From the NCBI GenBank assembly GCA_026874595.1, contig CM049311.1, positions 5,371,676-5,435,675 of the forward strand: 64,000 nt of DNA. Direction: 5' to 3'. Positions within the stretch are counted from its first letter, which is position 1, and every line of letters begins with the position of its first letter. Under the pieces are notes generated by a model, which did no database searches, was not told the origin of the DNA, and was given only the letters and a program-made list of their open reading frames with translations. Origin of the DNA: Sipunculus nudus. Lineage: Eukaryota > Annelida > Sipuncula > Golfingiida > Sipunculidae. Shown here in pieces: positions 10,291 to 21,367 of this stretch. The translations under genes and the position numbers were made by a program.

Positions 10291-10702
10291 TACGACTTAA
10301 CGAATTCATTTGTTTAACCACGAGAACTACATTTAAAGACAACATTTTGCAAGTAATAACCTTAGACTTATGCGCATTTTCACTATTGACATCAACATGT
10401 TACAAACTATTGAATGTTTGGAACTTTAGACTTTGTAGATAATACCTTAAATTTTGAAGAAATATAAATATTAAAGCCTGCCACACGTTTCACAAACCCC
10501 TAAAGTTTGAATACAACCCTCATAATCTTTTGTTAAAAGTACCTCAAAATTTCCTCTTTACATTGGATATTTTAAAATTTTTCTGGATATGGGAGGGGGA
10601 CATCCCCTCCCATACCCACCCCGATTTAATACTAATTAATTTGAATAAAAACATAGCTCTAGATTCTATAGATATTTATTTCATACGGTGAAATATATTA
10701 CG

Positions 10703-10741
<39 letters not shown>

Positions 10742-11035
10742 ATGTATATATATATATATATAAATTTATGAACTTAGTTTTTATACTACCTAACAACCAG
10801 TAATTAGCGCATCCCCTTTCTCCAATTTCTGGATCAAAATTTGCACTGAACCTGCGTATAATGATCAAATGTTAAGAAAAATAAAGCTCCTAGTGTGAAA
10901 TTATTTTGTGAGGATAACCGTCTCCATTTTAATGCCAGTTTAACGAAGTATGTACATTTGCAGAATTCTATTCCATGGAGTGTCACTTCGTGACAGGATA
11001 GTAACACACGCTTCCTATCATTTTATATCCTGGTG

Positions 11036-11298
11036 GTTTCCTGTCCCGGTGACTAAAGTTGCGCCTGCTTACCCTGGGTGTAGTTGCCCCCATTTGCTGG
11101 CATATGCCATCGAGGAACCCACGAAAGGCGCATTCGTTTGTGAGCGTAACACGGTCGTGAGGCACAGTATTCTCATGAAGCCTGCAGACCGCTAACCCTA
11201 TGGGTGGGGCAGACCTTGAAAATTCTGAACACCTCGGCTGAGATTCGAACAACCTGTATACCACTGAAAGCTTTCCGTGTTGATTGAGTAGGCATGGC
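11036..11298 (-). mobile_element. tRNA-derived SINE, unit 2 left copy
   Basis: This is the tandem counterpart of the SINE at 385-655, with only scattered differences. Confidence 0.65.
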
Positions 11299-12339
11299 AA
11301 ACTTAAATATTCCATATATTTAATGTTAAAATAATGGAAATAGAATTTTTAATATCTTTTTTACTCAAATGTACTGATTAAAGATCTGTAAGGAATATTT
11401 GTATTGAGCTAGTTGGGCCAATTTTATTCCTAATTACACTATTTTACTTTTTTTCACCATTTTACTTTTACCACTTGTATAGATTTATGTTCAGCAGGAA
11501 TGAACACACAGAAGTGTTTCCCTTTCAAGGTGCTCAAACTCTTTACGCGTAACTGTCAGAACATATAGGCCACTGTGCCCGGCTTTACCGCATTTAACAA
11601 ATATATATATCGCTGTTCAGCAATATCATATATTAACGATTAATGCCCTTCTAACAATCCGGAGAAAGGACACACACTCATCGCTACACACGTTTATGAA
11701 TAAATGTTAGCTCACCTGAAAATTAGTTGTGGTCGCGAAGGGCAACTCTACAAATAAATATGTGCTGTAGGTTTCTTTTGACACCAATATGAGCGGTGAG
11801 CGGGTATTTTTTACTTAACTTGTCCAGACAAAACATGCTATAATTTTTGCCAACATGGCATACCAGGTATGCATGGATACACATATCTAAATTCTTGAAA
11901 TACTAGATTGAAATAATATAATTCAATCAAGTTTCAATTTCACCATCATGATTGAAAATTTTGCATCTTTAATACACGCAATGAGACAAGATCCTTAATT
12001 TGCAATGTAAATACTGGATATAGATAGAATTATTTCTTGTAGAAAGGGTACATTCAAAGATAAAGTAGTGATCCATGTAACATAGGATCGATAGTTACGT
12101 AGAACAATTGTTTTTCTAAATGTGACCTAAACCGGGAGGCCTCCGGGCGGGGATTCACTAGCTGTTCAAGGGGGCTAAATTGACACTAAGCTGATTTCAA
12201 ACAACAATACTAGTATCTTTGGACCAAACGGTCTCACAGAAAGGCTGGACGGTTATTTAATGGACACGACTCATGGCATGGAAAACAAACACTGAACGTA
12301 ACAGGACATAAGACGTTAAGCTGTCAGGTGATCAAATGC

Positions 12340-12345
12340 TTTATT
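12340..12345 (-). terminator. Poly(A) signal of copy 3
   Basis: AATAAA on the minus strand in the same context as copy 1. Confidence 0.7.
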
Positions 12346-12531
12346 TACACACGTGTAATATGAATATTAAATGAGACACATATTTACCATGATACAAATG
12401 TGTATATGAACATATTTACATATGACGATACGATAAAGTGAATATGATATGTATAATACATTTTAATAAAACGATACATTTTACACACATTTTACAATAG
12501 CCATGATTATTATGCGTTTAAATCCTGATGT

Positions 12532-13434
12532 TCAGCTAGTAGCCGCCAGGGGGCACTTGCGTCTACTGGGGATCACTCTGATGTTCTTTGTGTTACCAGA
12601 TCTCAGACGACGGTTGGCGAACCATTTCTCGACTTGTTCTGTGGTGATTCCCCCAGTGGTGGCCAGGTACTCAGTGGTCTTGGCTGTTGGGTACGGGTGC
12701 TCCTCATTCATAGAGTACCAGTTCTCCATGATACGAGTAGCTACAGGGTTCAGCTTGGCGGGCTTGGTTTTCCGCGGACGGATGGCGGGAGCTGCAGCAA
12801 CCTCCGTCAGAGAGGTCACGTGGCCTGATTCTACATGGTGACACCACTGCTGGACTTGACTGATTAGAATTAAGTGCTTGTTGTCATAGTAACTGTTGAT
12901 ACCGTCATGTTGCCATGGTGACAATCTTTGCGCCATCAGTGACTGGTAACGCTCCCCTTCAAGTTGACTGGCCTGCATGGCGTAATAATTCTGGATCTCC
13001 TGGGACCTCGTCTTCTGCTTGGACTCGAGTGTCAGGAGTTGTAGGTTCAACATGGCGATCTGGAGAGAAAGAGGTTCAGGGAATGCATTCTTGACTGGTG
13101 CTGCCACCTGTGACGGGGTAACATCCGGTCCATGATGCGTCTTGGTACACGATCCCGCCCAGACCGTATCAGTGGCCGGAGCAGTGCTGACACAGCCAGG
13201 AATCTTGGTGAACCAGTCTCTGTGTGTCGGACCGTTCAGTGCTTTCAGTGTCTGTCTTGCTGGTACAGGGGGCTTCATGCTGGTGGCTGTCTGGTTCGTT
13301 GGTGGTTGATGGACTTGCTCTGTGACTGACGTTTGCCATTGTATATCCATCCCTTGGTGTGTAGTGTACGATCCTGAACACAGGAGATCACTCAGCTCCT
13401 CAAGGCTGGGGACGTCCATGTCAATCAGATCCAT
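12532..13434 (-). CDS. TALE-class homeobox protein, SPILE-like (copy 3)
   Basis: This 300-residue single-exon protein is the unit 2 partner of copy 1. I read nine amino-acid changes against copy 1: I88T, G104D, R125Q, L231V, E252K, K269E, E287V, A289P and R290S. K269E is homeodomain position 46 at the start of the recognition helix. The last three changes fall within four residues of the basic tail, lowering its charge. The PYPT loop and WFANRR are intact. Promoter, TCF/LEF-like sites and poly(A) signal are conserved, so the gene looks functional but its DNA binding may differ. Confidence 0.93.
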   Translation of the reverse strand: MDLIDMDVPSLEELSDLLCSGSYTTHQGMDIQWQTSVTEQVHQPPTNQTATSMKPPVPARQTLKALNGPTHRDWFTKIPGCVSTAPATDTVWAGSCTKTHHGPDVTPSQVAAPVKNAFPEPLSLQIAMLNLQLLTLESKQKTRSQEIQNYYAMQASQLEGERYQSLMAQRLSPWQHDGINSYYDNKHLILISQVQQWCHHVESGHVTSLTEVAAAPAIRPRKTKPAKLNPVATRIMENWYSMNEEHPYPTAKTTEYLATTGGITTEQVEKWFANRRLRSGNTKNIRVIPSRRKCPLAATS

Positions 13435-13555
13435 TTCCAGGTTACTCTTAAGCTATCCCTGAGTAGTGTAGGCACCTGTACTTCGATCAGTGAGTAGCCG
13501 GTTGAGCAAATTCTGAGTAAGCAGTGAGGTCAAATTGTAGCGTTGAGCAGATACT

Positions 13556-13596
13556 GAGTGAATGATACCTGCTCACCACCTACTCGCCTTTATATA
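13556..13596 (-). promoter_or_regulatory. TATA box and initiator of copy 3
   Basis: TATATAAA on the minus strand at 13596-13589 and initiator A at 13563 repeat the copy 1 layout exactly. Confidence 0.75.
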
Positions 13597-13669
13597 CCAG
13601 CTACTCACTGGTAAACTTCAGAAACTTGATTCTCTCCTTTGAAGGCCAAAACTTTCTTTGCCCATCGGA

Positions 13670-13748
13670 CTTTGATCCCTTTGATCATCACCGTGTACGT
13701 TAATTAATCAAAGGCTCTGGTTGCTAAACTCAGCCCTGTTCATCAAAG
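13670..13748 (-). promoter_or_regulatory. TCF/LEF-like site cluster upstream of copy 3
   Basis: The same four sites as copy 1 are kept without change: CTTTGATC at 13670 and 13679, AATCAAAG at 13706 and CATCAAAG at 13741. Confidence 0.65.
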
Positions 13749-14105
13749 GATGGTTTGTTATTTGCCTTGGCCGGCTACAGAGGATCAGTCTAAGTTTGGT
13801 TGTCGTGTTTGTAAGTTTGTTACTCATCAAACAGTAATCTAAGTAAGTTTGTACATGTGGCTATGAAGAAGAAGGAAAGTTTGGTTTAGGTGTTTGACAA
13901 ACAGACCTGGCTGTGATGAGACTAATAGTTCGACCTCATCGTTTGAAAAGTTGATAATTTTATGAAATATTTCATGAAATGTATTTTATTTTCAAGTATA
14001 AAAATATGAAAAATTCTCAATATATCTTTTTGCTTTACTTTTAACTCTTCATTTAATGGGTTTCATCTAATAATTGTATCAAAATCCAATGAATTGTCTT
14101 ATTTG

Positions 14106-14139
<34 letters not shown>

Positions 14140-14330
14140 TATAAAATATAATATATTCATCATGTAATTTCATACACATATTATAATATAATATGATATA
14201 ATATGATATAAACTTTTATAATATAATTAAATATGATAAAATATGATAAAAATATAATATGATATAATATACATAAAATTAATTAAAATTAATTAAAGTT
14301 GATCAAATGTTTATAATATACTATATTATA

Positions 14331-14365
<35 letters not shown>

Positions 14366-14965
14366 CTACATATGCACTATACTACAATATATATCTATAT
14401 ACTATACTCAAGCAGTGTCTTCATAAATAGTGTTATACTTTCAATTGTATATACATATATATATATATATATACTTGTTTATATATAAGTAATTGTAATG
14501 ATATTAAAATGTGAAGTGCATTAATCGTACGGTATAATATCAACGCTTATAACAACGGGCGTGTAAGCGCTGACAAGTAAACCAATTAACGGTAGGACAT
14601 CAGAATCAACTACCACATCAGCTGACAAACAAGAATCAAATCATCTTTGTATTCGAACATTTGACAAATTAATTAAATCTTATTATTATCATGGCTTTCT
14701 TCTAACAAAGATAGCTGATAATAATAATAATTATTGTAATAATTATTATAATAATAACAATAATTATAATATTAACAATAATAATAATATAATTTGAGAA
14801 TTTGGGCGTTGTCAAAATAAGCGTTATTCCGATTTCAACTTTGCCGATCCACGTCCTCTTGCGACCAGACTCTCTGCGTATGTAGATTCTGGCCTTGACG
14901 CTGCCTTTGAATTAATTTCATGTTTGTCATGATTATTGGTACACTGCTTATATATTTAATTTCTG

Positions 14966-14966
<1 letters not shown>

Positions 14967-15047
<81 letters not shown>

Positions 15048-15072
15048 TAATAATAATAATTATAATTATAAT
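14967..15072. repeat. (AAT)n microsatellite, unit 2
   Basis: The unit 2 version is expanded relative to unit 1 and gives a spurious poly-asparagine frame. Confidence 0.9.
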
Positions 15073-15111
15073 AATAAAAATGATAATAATAAAAAAATAA
15101 TAAATATAACT

Positions 15112-15990
15112 AGAAATGAGCTCAGAGAGCGCAGACCTCCGCCAAGACAGGTCATTACCTTAATATGGCATTGTCAGAACTGAAGATTATTTTCCTGATA
15201 AAACCTCCCTAAATATGATCAATTGTGCCTGGTATTGTTGTAGCTATCCTGAAATTTTCATCAAAATAGTGTTCAAAATAGGGGTCCGTGCATGGTACCA
15301 GTAAATCAACGTCTGTACAAGAAGTTCATTAAGTTTGTTATATTTAAATCCTGGCGGGCTTACAAGGATCTTCAGGGATGTTTCATTAAAATATCATGGT
15401 AAGAACTTGGTAGTGTTGCCAGGACAACCAATTTAGTACTAAGGACACAAACGGATGTAAACTGGTGTTTATATATAGCACTATTTTCTAGTTTCTTTTT
15501 GTACCTTCTACCATTTCAACAAAACACGGCCTAATTGTACAGGTCATTCCCACAACTGTGAAGGTATCACAGTTGTGGATTTCGCAACAACGTGTAAACA
15601 AATGTTCTATAAAACCCATAAAACACTCTTTTATGGGGTTATTTACGAATCGATCACTCCGAAAATTTGATCAATTGTTTCTTGTATCATTGCCGAGCTA
15701 TTTTGAAATACCTTCAAGATCCGTTCAAAGCTTTTTGAGTATAATGTTACTAACAAACAAACTAACACCGGTAAAAACATTATCCCTGCGCCACAGACAG
15801 TGTTCAAAGTTGGTGTTCTTAAATTTTTATTAAACATTTGTTATTCCTGAGAACTTTGTAATTGAAATTATTGATATCTCCCTTGGAAATCGTTATGTTG
15901 CTGCCCTTGACTTTAAACACAACGAACAACATTCGTGACCCCTCCCCCCCCATTCTGTCCGTTGATTTACTGATACCTTTCAGGGAAACG
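15112..15990 (+). repeat. Dispersed repeat in the palindrome spacer (unit 2)
   Basis: Counterpart of 4540-5420, with a much shorter C run near 15943 and the same perfect 12-bp hairpin at about 15550-15578. Confidence 0.65.
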
Positions 15991-16955
15991 GCACGTACAC
16001 GTCTCCGTATAAACAAATGTCCTAAAACCCCATAAGAGTCTCTTAAAATTTAATTCACTTTTAAAGAGACACGTGAAGAATATATATTCAGCTTTTCCTG
16101 GGACCCTGCAATAGAAGAAGTATAAAATATAGATTGCACTAAAATGAATTATGCAAATATAGCAAGTGCAGTCTCATTTTGAGAAAAATAATGTATATCA
16201 ATGCACTTCAACATTTTATTATCATTACAATTACATGTACATATATATATATATATATAAAGTATAACACTATTTTTAAAGACACTTATTGATTGTAGTA
16301 TATTGTAGTATAGTGCATATGTAGTTAAATATAGTATAATATAGCATATTATATTTTCGCATGGCATAACCTATTACATCATATATAACATTATATAATA
16401 TTGAATTTGATTAATAAAATGGATTGATTTAAATTAATTTTAACTATAATATATAATGTTATGTTATATTATATTAAAATTTTAATATTATATTATACAT
16501 TTATTATATTATATTATATTTTGTCATATTGAATTATATTATATAAGATTATATTATATTATATCATATAATATTATAATATGTGTATGAATTGACATGA
16601 TGAATATAAATATTTTTTAGTATTTACATTTCAAATATGAGACTTATCAGATGTGACCCATTAAATTGAGAGTAAAAAAGCAAAAGCAAAAAGATATATT
16701 TAGAATGTCATATTTTTTACATGAAAATAAAATATATTTCACGAAATATTTCATAAAATTATCAATTTTTTAAACGATGAGATCGAACCATTAGTCTCAT
16801 CAAAGCCAGGTCTGTTTGTCAAACACCTAAACCAAACTTTCCTTCTTCTTCAGAGCCACGTGTACAAACTTACTTAGATTACTGTTTGATGAGTAACAAA
16901 CTTACAAACACAACAACCAAACTTAGAGCTGATCCTCTGCAAACAACAAACCATC

Positions 16956-17048
16956 CTTTGATGAACAAAGCTGAGTTTAGTAACCAGAGCCTTTGATTAG
17001 TTAACGTACACGGTGATGATCAAAGGGATCAAAGTCCGATGGTCAAAG
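16956..17048 (+). promoter_or_regulatory. TCF/LEF-like site cluster upstream of copy 4
   Basis: The same five sites as copy 2 are present: CTTTGATG at 16956, CTTTGATT at 16991, GATCAAAG at 17018 and 17027, and GGTCAAAG at 17041. Confidence 0.65.
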
Positions 17049-17118
17049 AAAGTTTGGGCCATCATAGGAGGCAATCAAGTTTCTGATGTTTATCAGTGAG
17101 CCGGATTTGAGTAGCTGG

Positions 17119-17159
17119 TATATAAACGTGAGTAGCTGGTGAGCAGGTATCATTCACTC
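17119..17159 (+). promoter_or_regulatory. TATA box and initiator of copy 4
   Basis: TATATAAA is at 17119-17126 and TCATTCACTC at 17150-17159, with initiator A at 17152 and 33-bp spacing. Confidence 0.75.
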
Positions 17160-17285
17160 AGAATCTGCTCAACGCTACAGTTCGACCTCAGTTTAACTAA
17201 GAATTTGCTCATCTTGCTACTCACTGATCTAAGTGCACATGCCCCCTGGTACTCTGCTCAGGTATCGCACAAGAGTAACCTAGAA

Positions 17286-18185
17286 ATGGACCTGACTCAC
17301 TTGGACGTCCCAAGTATTGAGGAGTTGAGTTCTCTCCTGGGTGTCGGATCGTACACAACACACCAAGAGATAGATATACAAAGGCAAACGTCAGTCACAG
17401 AGCCAGTCCATCAACCACCGAAGAACCAGACAGAGGCCAGCATAAAGCTCGCTGTACCAGCAAGACAGCCACTTACAGCACTGAACAGTCCGACACACAG
17501 GGACTGGTTCACCACGATACCTTGCTGTGTCAGCACTGCTTCGGCCATCGATACGGTCTGGGCGGGATCGTGTACCAAGACGCATCATAGACCAGATGTT
17601 ACCCCGCCACAGGTGGCAGCACCAGTCAAGAATGCATTCCCTGAACCTCTGTCTCTCCGGATTGCCATGTTGAACCTTCAACTCCTGACCCTCGAGTCCA
17701 AGCAGAAGACGAGGTCCCAGGAGATCCAGAATTATTACGCCATGCAGGCCAGTCAACTTGAAGGTGAGCGTTACCAAGCGCTGAGTGCCCACGGATCGTT
17801 ACCATGGCAACATGACGGCATCAACAGTTACTATGACAACAAACACAGCAGTCTCATCAGTCAATTCCAGCAGTGGTGTCATCATGTAGAAGCAGGTCAC
17901 GCGGCCTCTTTGACGGAAGTTGCTCCCGCCATCCGTCCACGGAAAACCAAGCCCGCCAAGCTGAACCCTGTAGCTACTCGTATCATGGAGAACTGGTACT
18001 CTATGCATGAGGAGCACCCGTACCTGACCGCTGAGACCACAGAGTATCTCGCCACCACCAGGGGGGGAATCACCACAGAACATGTCAAGAAATGGTTCGC
18101 CAACCGTCGTCTGAGATCTGGTAACACCAAGAACATCAGAGAGATCGCCAGAAGACGCAAGTGTCCTGTAGCGGCTACCAGCTGA
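17286..18185 (+). CDS. TALE-class homeobox protein, SPILE-like (copy 4, altered homeodomain)
   Basis: This 299-residue single-exon protein is the unit 2 partner of copy 2. Its start is the same MDLTHLDVPS ATG. Compared with copy 2 it has K13E, M29I, T54K, D137E, P166L, V194F and S249A. It also has an extra arginine (residue 259, codon at 18060-18062) between helices 2 and 3, and histidine in place of the near-invariant Q44 (residue 266). The insertion sits in an expanded G run (AGGGGGGG) and keeps frame. The turn of the helix-turn-helix has a tightly fixed length, so DNA binding may be weakened or changed. The loop reads PYLT as in copy 2. The promoter has an intact TATATAAA. Confidence 0.92.
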   Translation: MDLTHLDVPSIEELSSLLGVGSYTTHQEIDIQRQTSVTEPVHQPPKNQTEASIKLAVPARQPLTALNSPTHRDWFTTIPCCVSTASAIDTVWAGSCTKTHHRPDVTPPQVAAPVKNAFPEPLSLRIAMLNLQLLTLESKQKTRSQEIQNYYAMQASQLEGERYQALSAHGSLPWQHDGINSYYDNKHSSLISQFQQWCHHVEAGHAASLTEVAPAIRPRKTKPAKLNPVATRIMENWYSMHEEHPYLTAETTEYLATTRGGITTEHVKKWFANRRLRSGNTKNIREIARRRKCPVAATS

Positions 18186-18388
18186 ATTGCAAGACAAAAA
18201 CGCACAGAAAGAATCGTGAAGATTTTAAATATATATATATAACATGTATATTGAATGTATGTATTCTGTTGTAATATTCATATCATATCAGCATATTTGA
18301 TCACTATATGTAAATATTCCCATATATTCATTTGTTCATCATTAATTGTAGACCTATATGTAAATAATTTTTATATTATACATGTGTA

Positions 18389-18394
18389 AATAAA
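18389..18394 (+). terminator. Poly(A) signal of copy 4
   Basis: AATAAA in the same GTGTAAATAAAG context as copy 2. Confidence 0.7.
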
Positions 18395-19392
18395 GTACAT
18401 CACATTTTACATTTTATGTTTGTCTGTGCATCATCAATGAATGCGCTGTGTGTTGGTCTTCCAAACCTGTATATTTGTCGTAATATAAGACTCGTAACGG
18501 CCACATGACCATCATCCCTTTAGGTAGAGTACTAAACTGTCCAATGTTTAAAATAAAACTCAAATTCCGACCCGCTTTCTTATTCAGCCACCATTTCTTG
18601 TTCATGCAGAACTTTCTTACTTCATACATTTATATTAAAGCATTAAAAATCCATGCATAGATATGAAATCTATGACATCCGCCGCAACCTTTTTAAGGGT
18701 TTCAGACCAATTGTTTGGCCTAGCCCCTCTCTCCCCCCCCCCCCTTTTTTCCGGACCTGGCGACTTTTTTCCGGTTGTGTCATCAGTCCTCGTTAGTAAG
18801 ACCTCTCCTTTCATTAACCCTAAGTCCGCCCCTGTTACTCTGTGTGTGTGTGTTAAGGTGTAGGGGTCTGGGTTTGTGTATGTTAGGCTATCTCTTATCC
18901 GTATGTGTGTATTTGTGTGTATTTCTGTTGATACATTTCTATTAATCACACAAACACCTATAAAAATCCTTTGAATTCGTTCACAAGGGTAGCGCAATGC
19001 ACCTGTACTGCACGAGGAGTTTACGTAAAGCTACATGCAATTAACTCACTTGTTATTTTTCTGACAACCATCTGAGAAGCCTGAGTACACCCTTATCAAT
19101 TTGATGTCAGAATTCTACACCAGGGGACTCTGTCTAAAAGCTTATGCGACATCATTTCTTTGTGAGCTGGAAACTGCAGAACAGTCGTCAAACGTTGTAA
19201 TGGTAAATTATACACGAAGGTCATGAGCAGTAATTGAGAAATGATGATCATGTTATTTCTACAGGTTAAGCATTAAAACTCAATTTACAAGAACTACAAC
19301 TGTCTACGTTGCTTGTGGTATAAAACTGATATACTTAAGTCAAAATCACAATAAAACTATGAACATGTACATGTACATGTATATGTATATAC

Positions 19393-20400
19393 ATGACCGG
19401 GTTCAGCCACCGCCGCCGCGGCGTTCGTTTCCGCAAAACTCCTCTGAGACAACTGGACCGATTTTCCGAAGCTTTACCCAATTATCGGGTCACATATGAA
19501 CTGGTGCCTTACCAATTTGCGTTGCTCTCTGACCTTTCCTCTCTGCAGTGCGTCCATCTGTGCGTCTGTGTTTACACATTGAACAACATATCTTCGGACT
19601 CGTTTGACCGACCAGACTGAAATTTTGCACCAGTGTAGCTTTGGATAGCTTTACATCATACAATTAACTGGTGGCGCCACCTGCAACAATTTTGCGCGGC
19701 GTCCATCTGTTTGTCTGCCTTGGGTTACAAATCACTCATATCTCTGCAGTGGTTGGACTTATCCACTTGCAATTTTTTCATATGAATAGCTTTCTTGATT
19801 TTATGACAGGTGGCGCCACCTACATTCACGTTCAGGCTGCAGACATCCAGGCTTATATTTCAGGACTGGTTTGACGTATCCTCCTGAAATTTTGCACGTT
19901 TATAGATCTTATATAGCTCTTTATTATACGCAAAACTGGTGGCGCCACCAGCAAACATTTTTGCACAGCGTCATTGTGGTTGTCTGCTGTGGGATAAAAT
20001 TACTGTACATGTATACTAGTATACATGTATATACATTTTGGATAGCTTTCTATGGATTTTGTGGAGGTGGCGCAACCTACATACATATTCGGCTGCAGAC
20101 ATCAATGCTAATATGCAACACCTCACTCTATTTCCCCTTGCCACTCAATCCATGCTTCACTTCACCCGTCCCACTCTGATTTCGGCAGATACACGAAGTC
20201 GCTTGGCGATTGCCCGTATTCTACCTTCTTTAAACTTTGTCTCAGCGACATTTCATGTAAATTTCAGAAAATGTTGCATCCGTTATAAATTAAAAGACAC
20301 TCCTATGCTGAAAAATAATTGTAATAATAATTATAAAAATATAAAAATACCAACATTTTGGGAAGTTTGCTTGAAAGTTGTTTTCAGTAATTAATTTAAG
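19393..20400 (+). repeat. GGTGGCGCCACC-bearing repeat block (unit 2)
   Basis: Tandem counterpart of 8815-9780, with the palindromes kept near 19673, 19811 and 19949. Confidence 0.7.
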
Positions 20401-20677
20401 GATTCTTAGACTGAAACATAATTTATAATCAGTGGGGGATCCAGCGGGTGCCGCCCGCGGCGAGCGCCCCCTCAGTTGAACTGTATTATCTCCCATTTTA
20501 TCGAGTTCTATTCCCATTTATTCGTAATTAATTTTCATTTTTCAAATTTTAAATTTTCAAGGCAATTAGATTGTTATGTTTATTATTTTCCAATTCATAA
20601 GTAGCGGATATTAAAGAACAGATTTTAGATTTATTAAATTGAGAAAGCATCCAATGTATATATATATAAACTCAGTG

Positions 20678-20890
20678 AGAGGGAATCATTTCGTTATCCT
20701 CGACCAATCGCATTCGCCTGTGAGTGAGGCAAAGCCATCCCATTTGCCCTACAGAGTTCAGCTTGTTCTGGGTCGACCTTAAAAATCTCACCGCTGCGTT
20801 ACTGATACTCAAACTCACGCTCTGTGCTCTGCTGTCCGAGTCCTGTGCGCTGCCTAGCCCACAATAGCCGGCAAAATGCAAAGTTTGACA
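20678..20890 (-). mobile_element. tRNA-derived SINE, unit 2 right copy
   Basis: This is the tandem counterpart of 10078-10290. No functional tRNA is predicted. Confidence 0.6.
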
Positions 20891-21256
20891 TACGACTTAA
20901 CGAATTCATTTGTTTAACCACGAGAACTACATTTAAAGACAACATTTTGCAAGTAATAACCTTAGACTTATGCGCATTTTCACTATTGACATCAACATGT
21001 TACAAACTATTGAATGTTTCGAACTTTAGACTTTGTAGATAATACCTTAAATTTTGAAGAAATATAAATATTAAAGCCTGCCACACGTTTCCCAAACCCC
21101 TAAAGTTTGAATACCACCCTCATAATATTTTGTTAAAAGTACCTCAAAATTTCCTCTTTACATTGGATATTATAAAATTTTTCTGGATATGGGAGGGGGA
21201 CATCCCCTCCCATACCCACCCCGATTTAATACTAATTAATTTTAATAAAAACATAG

Positions 21257-21302
21257 CTCTAGATTCTATAGATATTTATTTCATACGGTGAAATATATTA
21301 CG

Positions 21303-21367
<65 letters not shown>

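Larger units (their letters stand above)
1..10656. repeat. Tandem unit 1 of the homeobox array (about 10.66 kb)
   Basis: The opening bases (CTCTAGATTCTATAGATATT) recur at 10657 and again at 21257, and the sequence between follows the same order throughout. The unit contains a SINE, a palindrome with two head-to-head homeobox genes, a block of GGTGGCGCCACC repeats and a second SINE. The unit phase is arbitrary because the window begins inside the repeat: the later copies are preceded by ACATAG, which is missing at position 1 only because the window starts there. The array probably continues to the left. Confidence 0.95.
12332..18400. repeat. Imperfect palindrome carrying the gene pair (unit 2)
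   Basis: This is the unit 2 counterpart, with arms at about 12332-14522 and 16200-18400 and a spacer at 14523-16199. The spacer contains a long (AAT)n run at about 14967-15070 and the same dispersed repeat as unit 1. Confidence 0.9.
10657..21256. repeat. Tandem unit 2 of the homeobox array (about 10.60 kb)
   Basis: This is a full second copy of unit 1 with the same gene order. Differences are scattered substitutions, microsatellite length changes and small indels, such as about 50 bp missing near 14310 compared with 3681-3735. In the minus-strand gene I counted 16 substitutions in 903 bases by eye, roughly 2 percent, so the duplication is recent or homogenised. Confidence 0.95.

Noticed and set aside
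14920-15183. Poly-asparagine protein
   Set aside because: It is the translation of an (AAT)n microsatellite.
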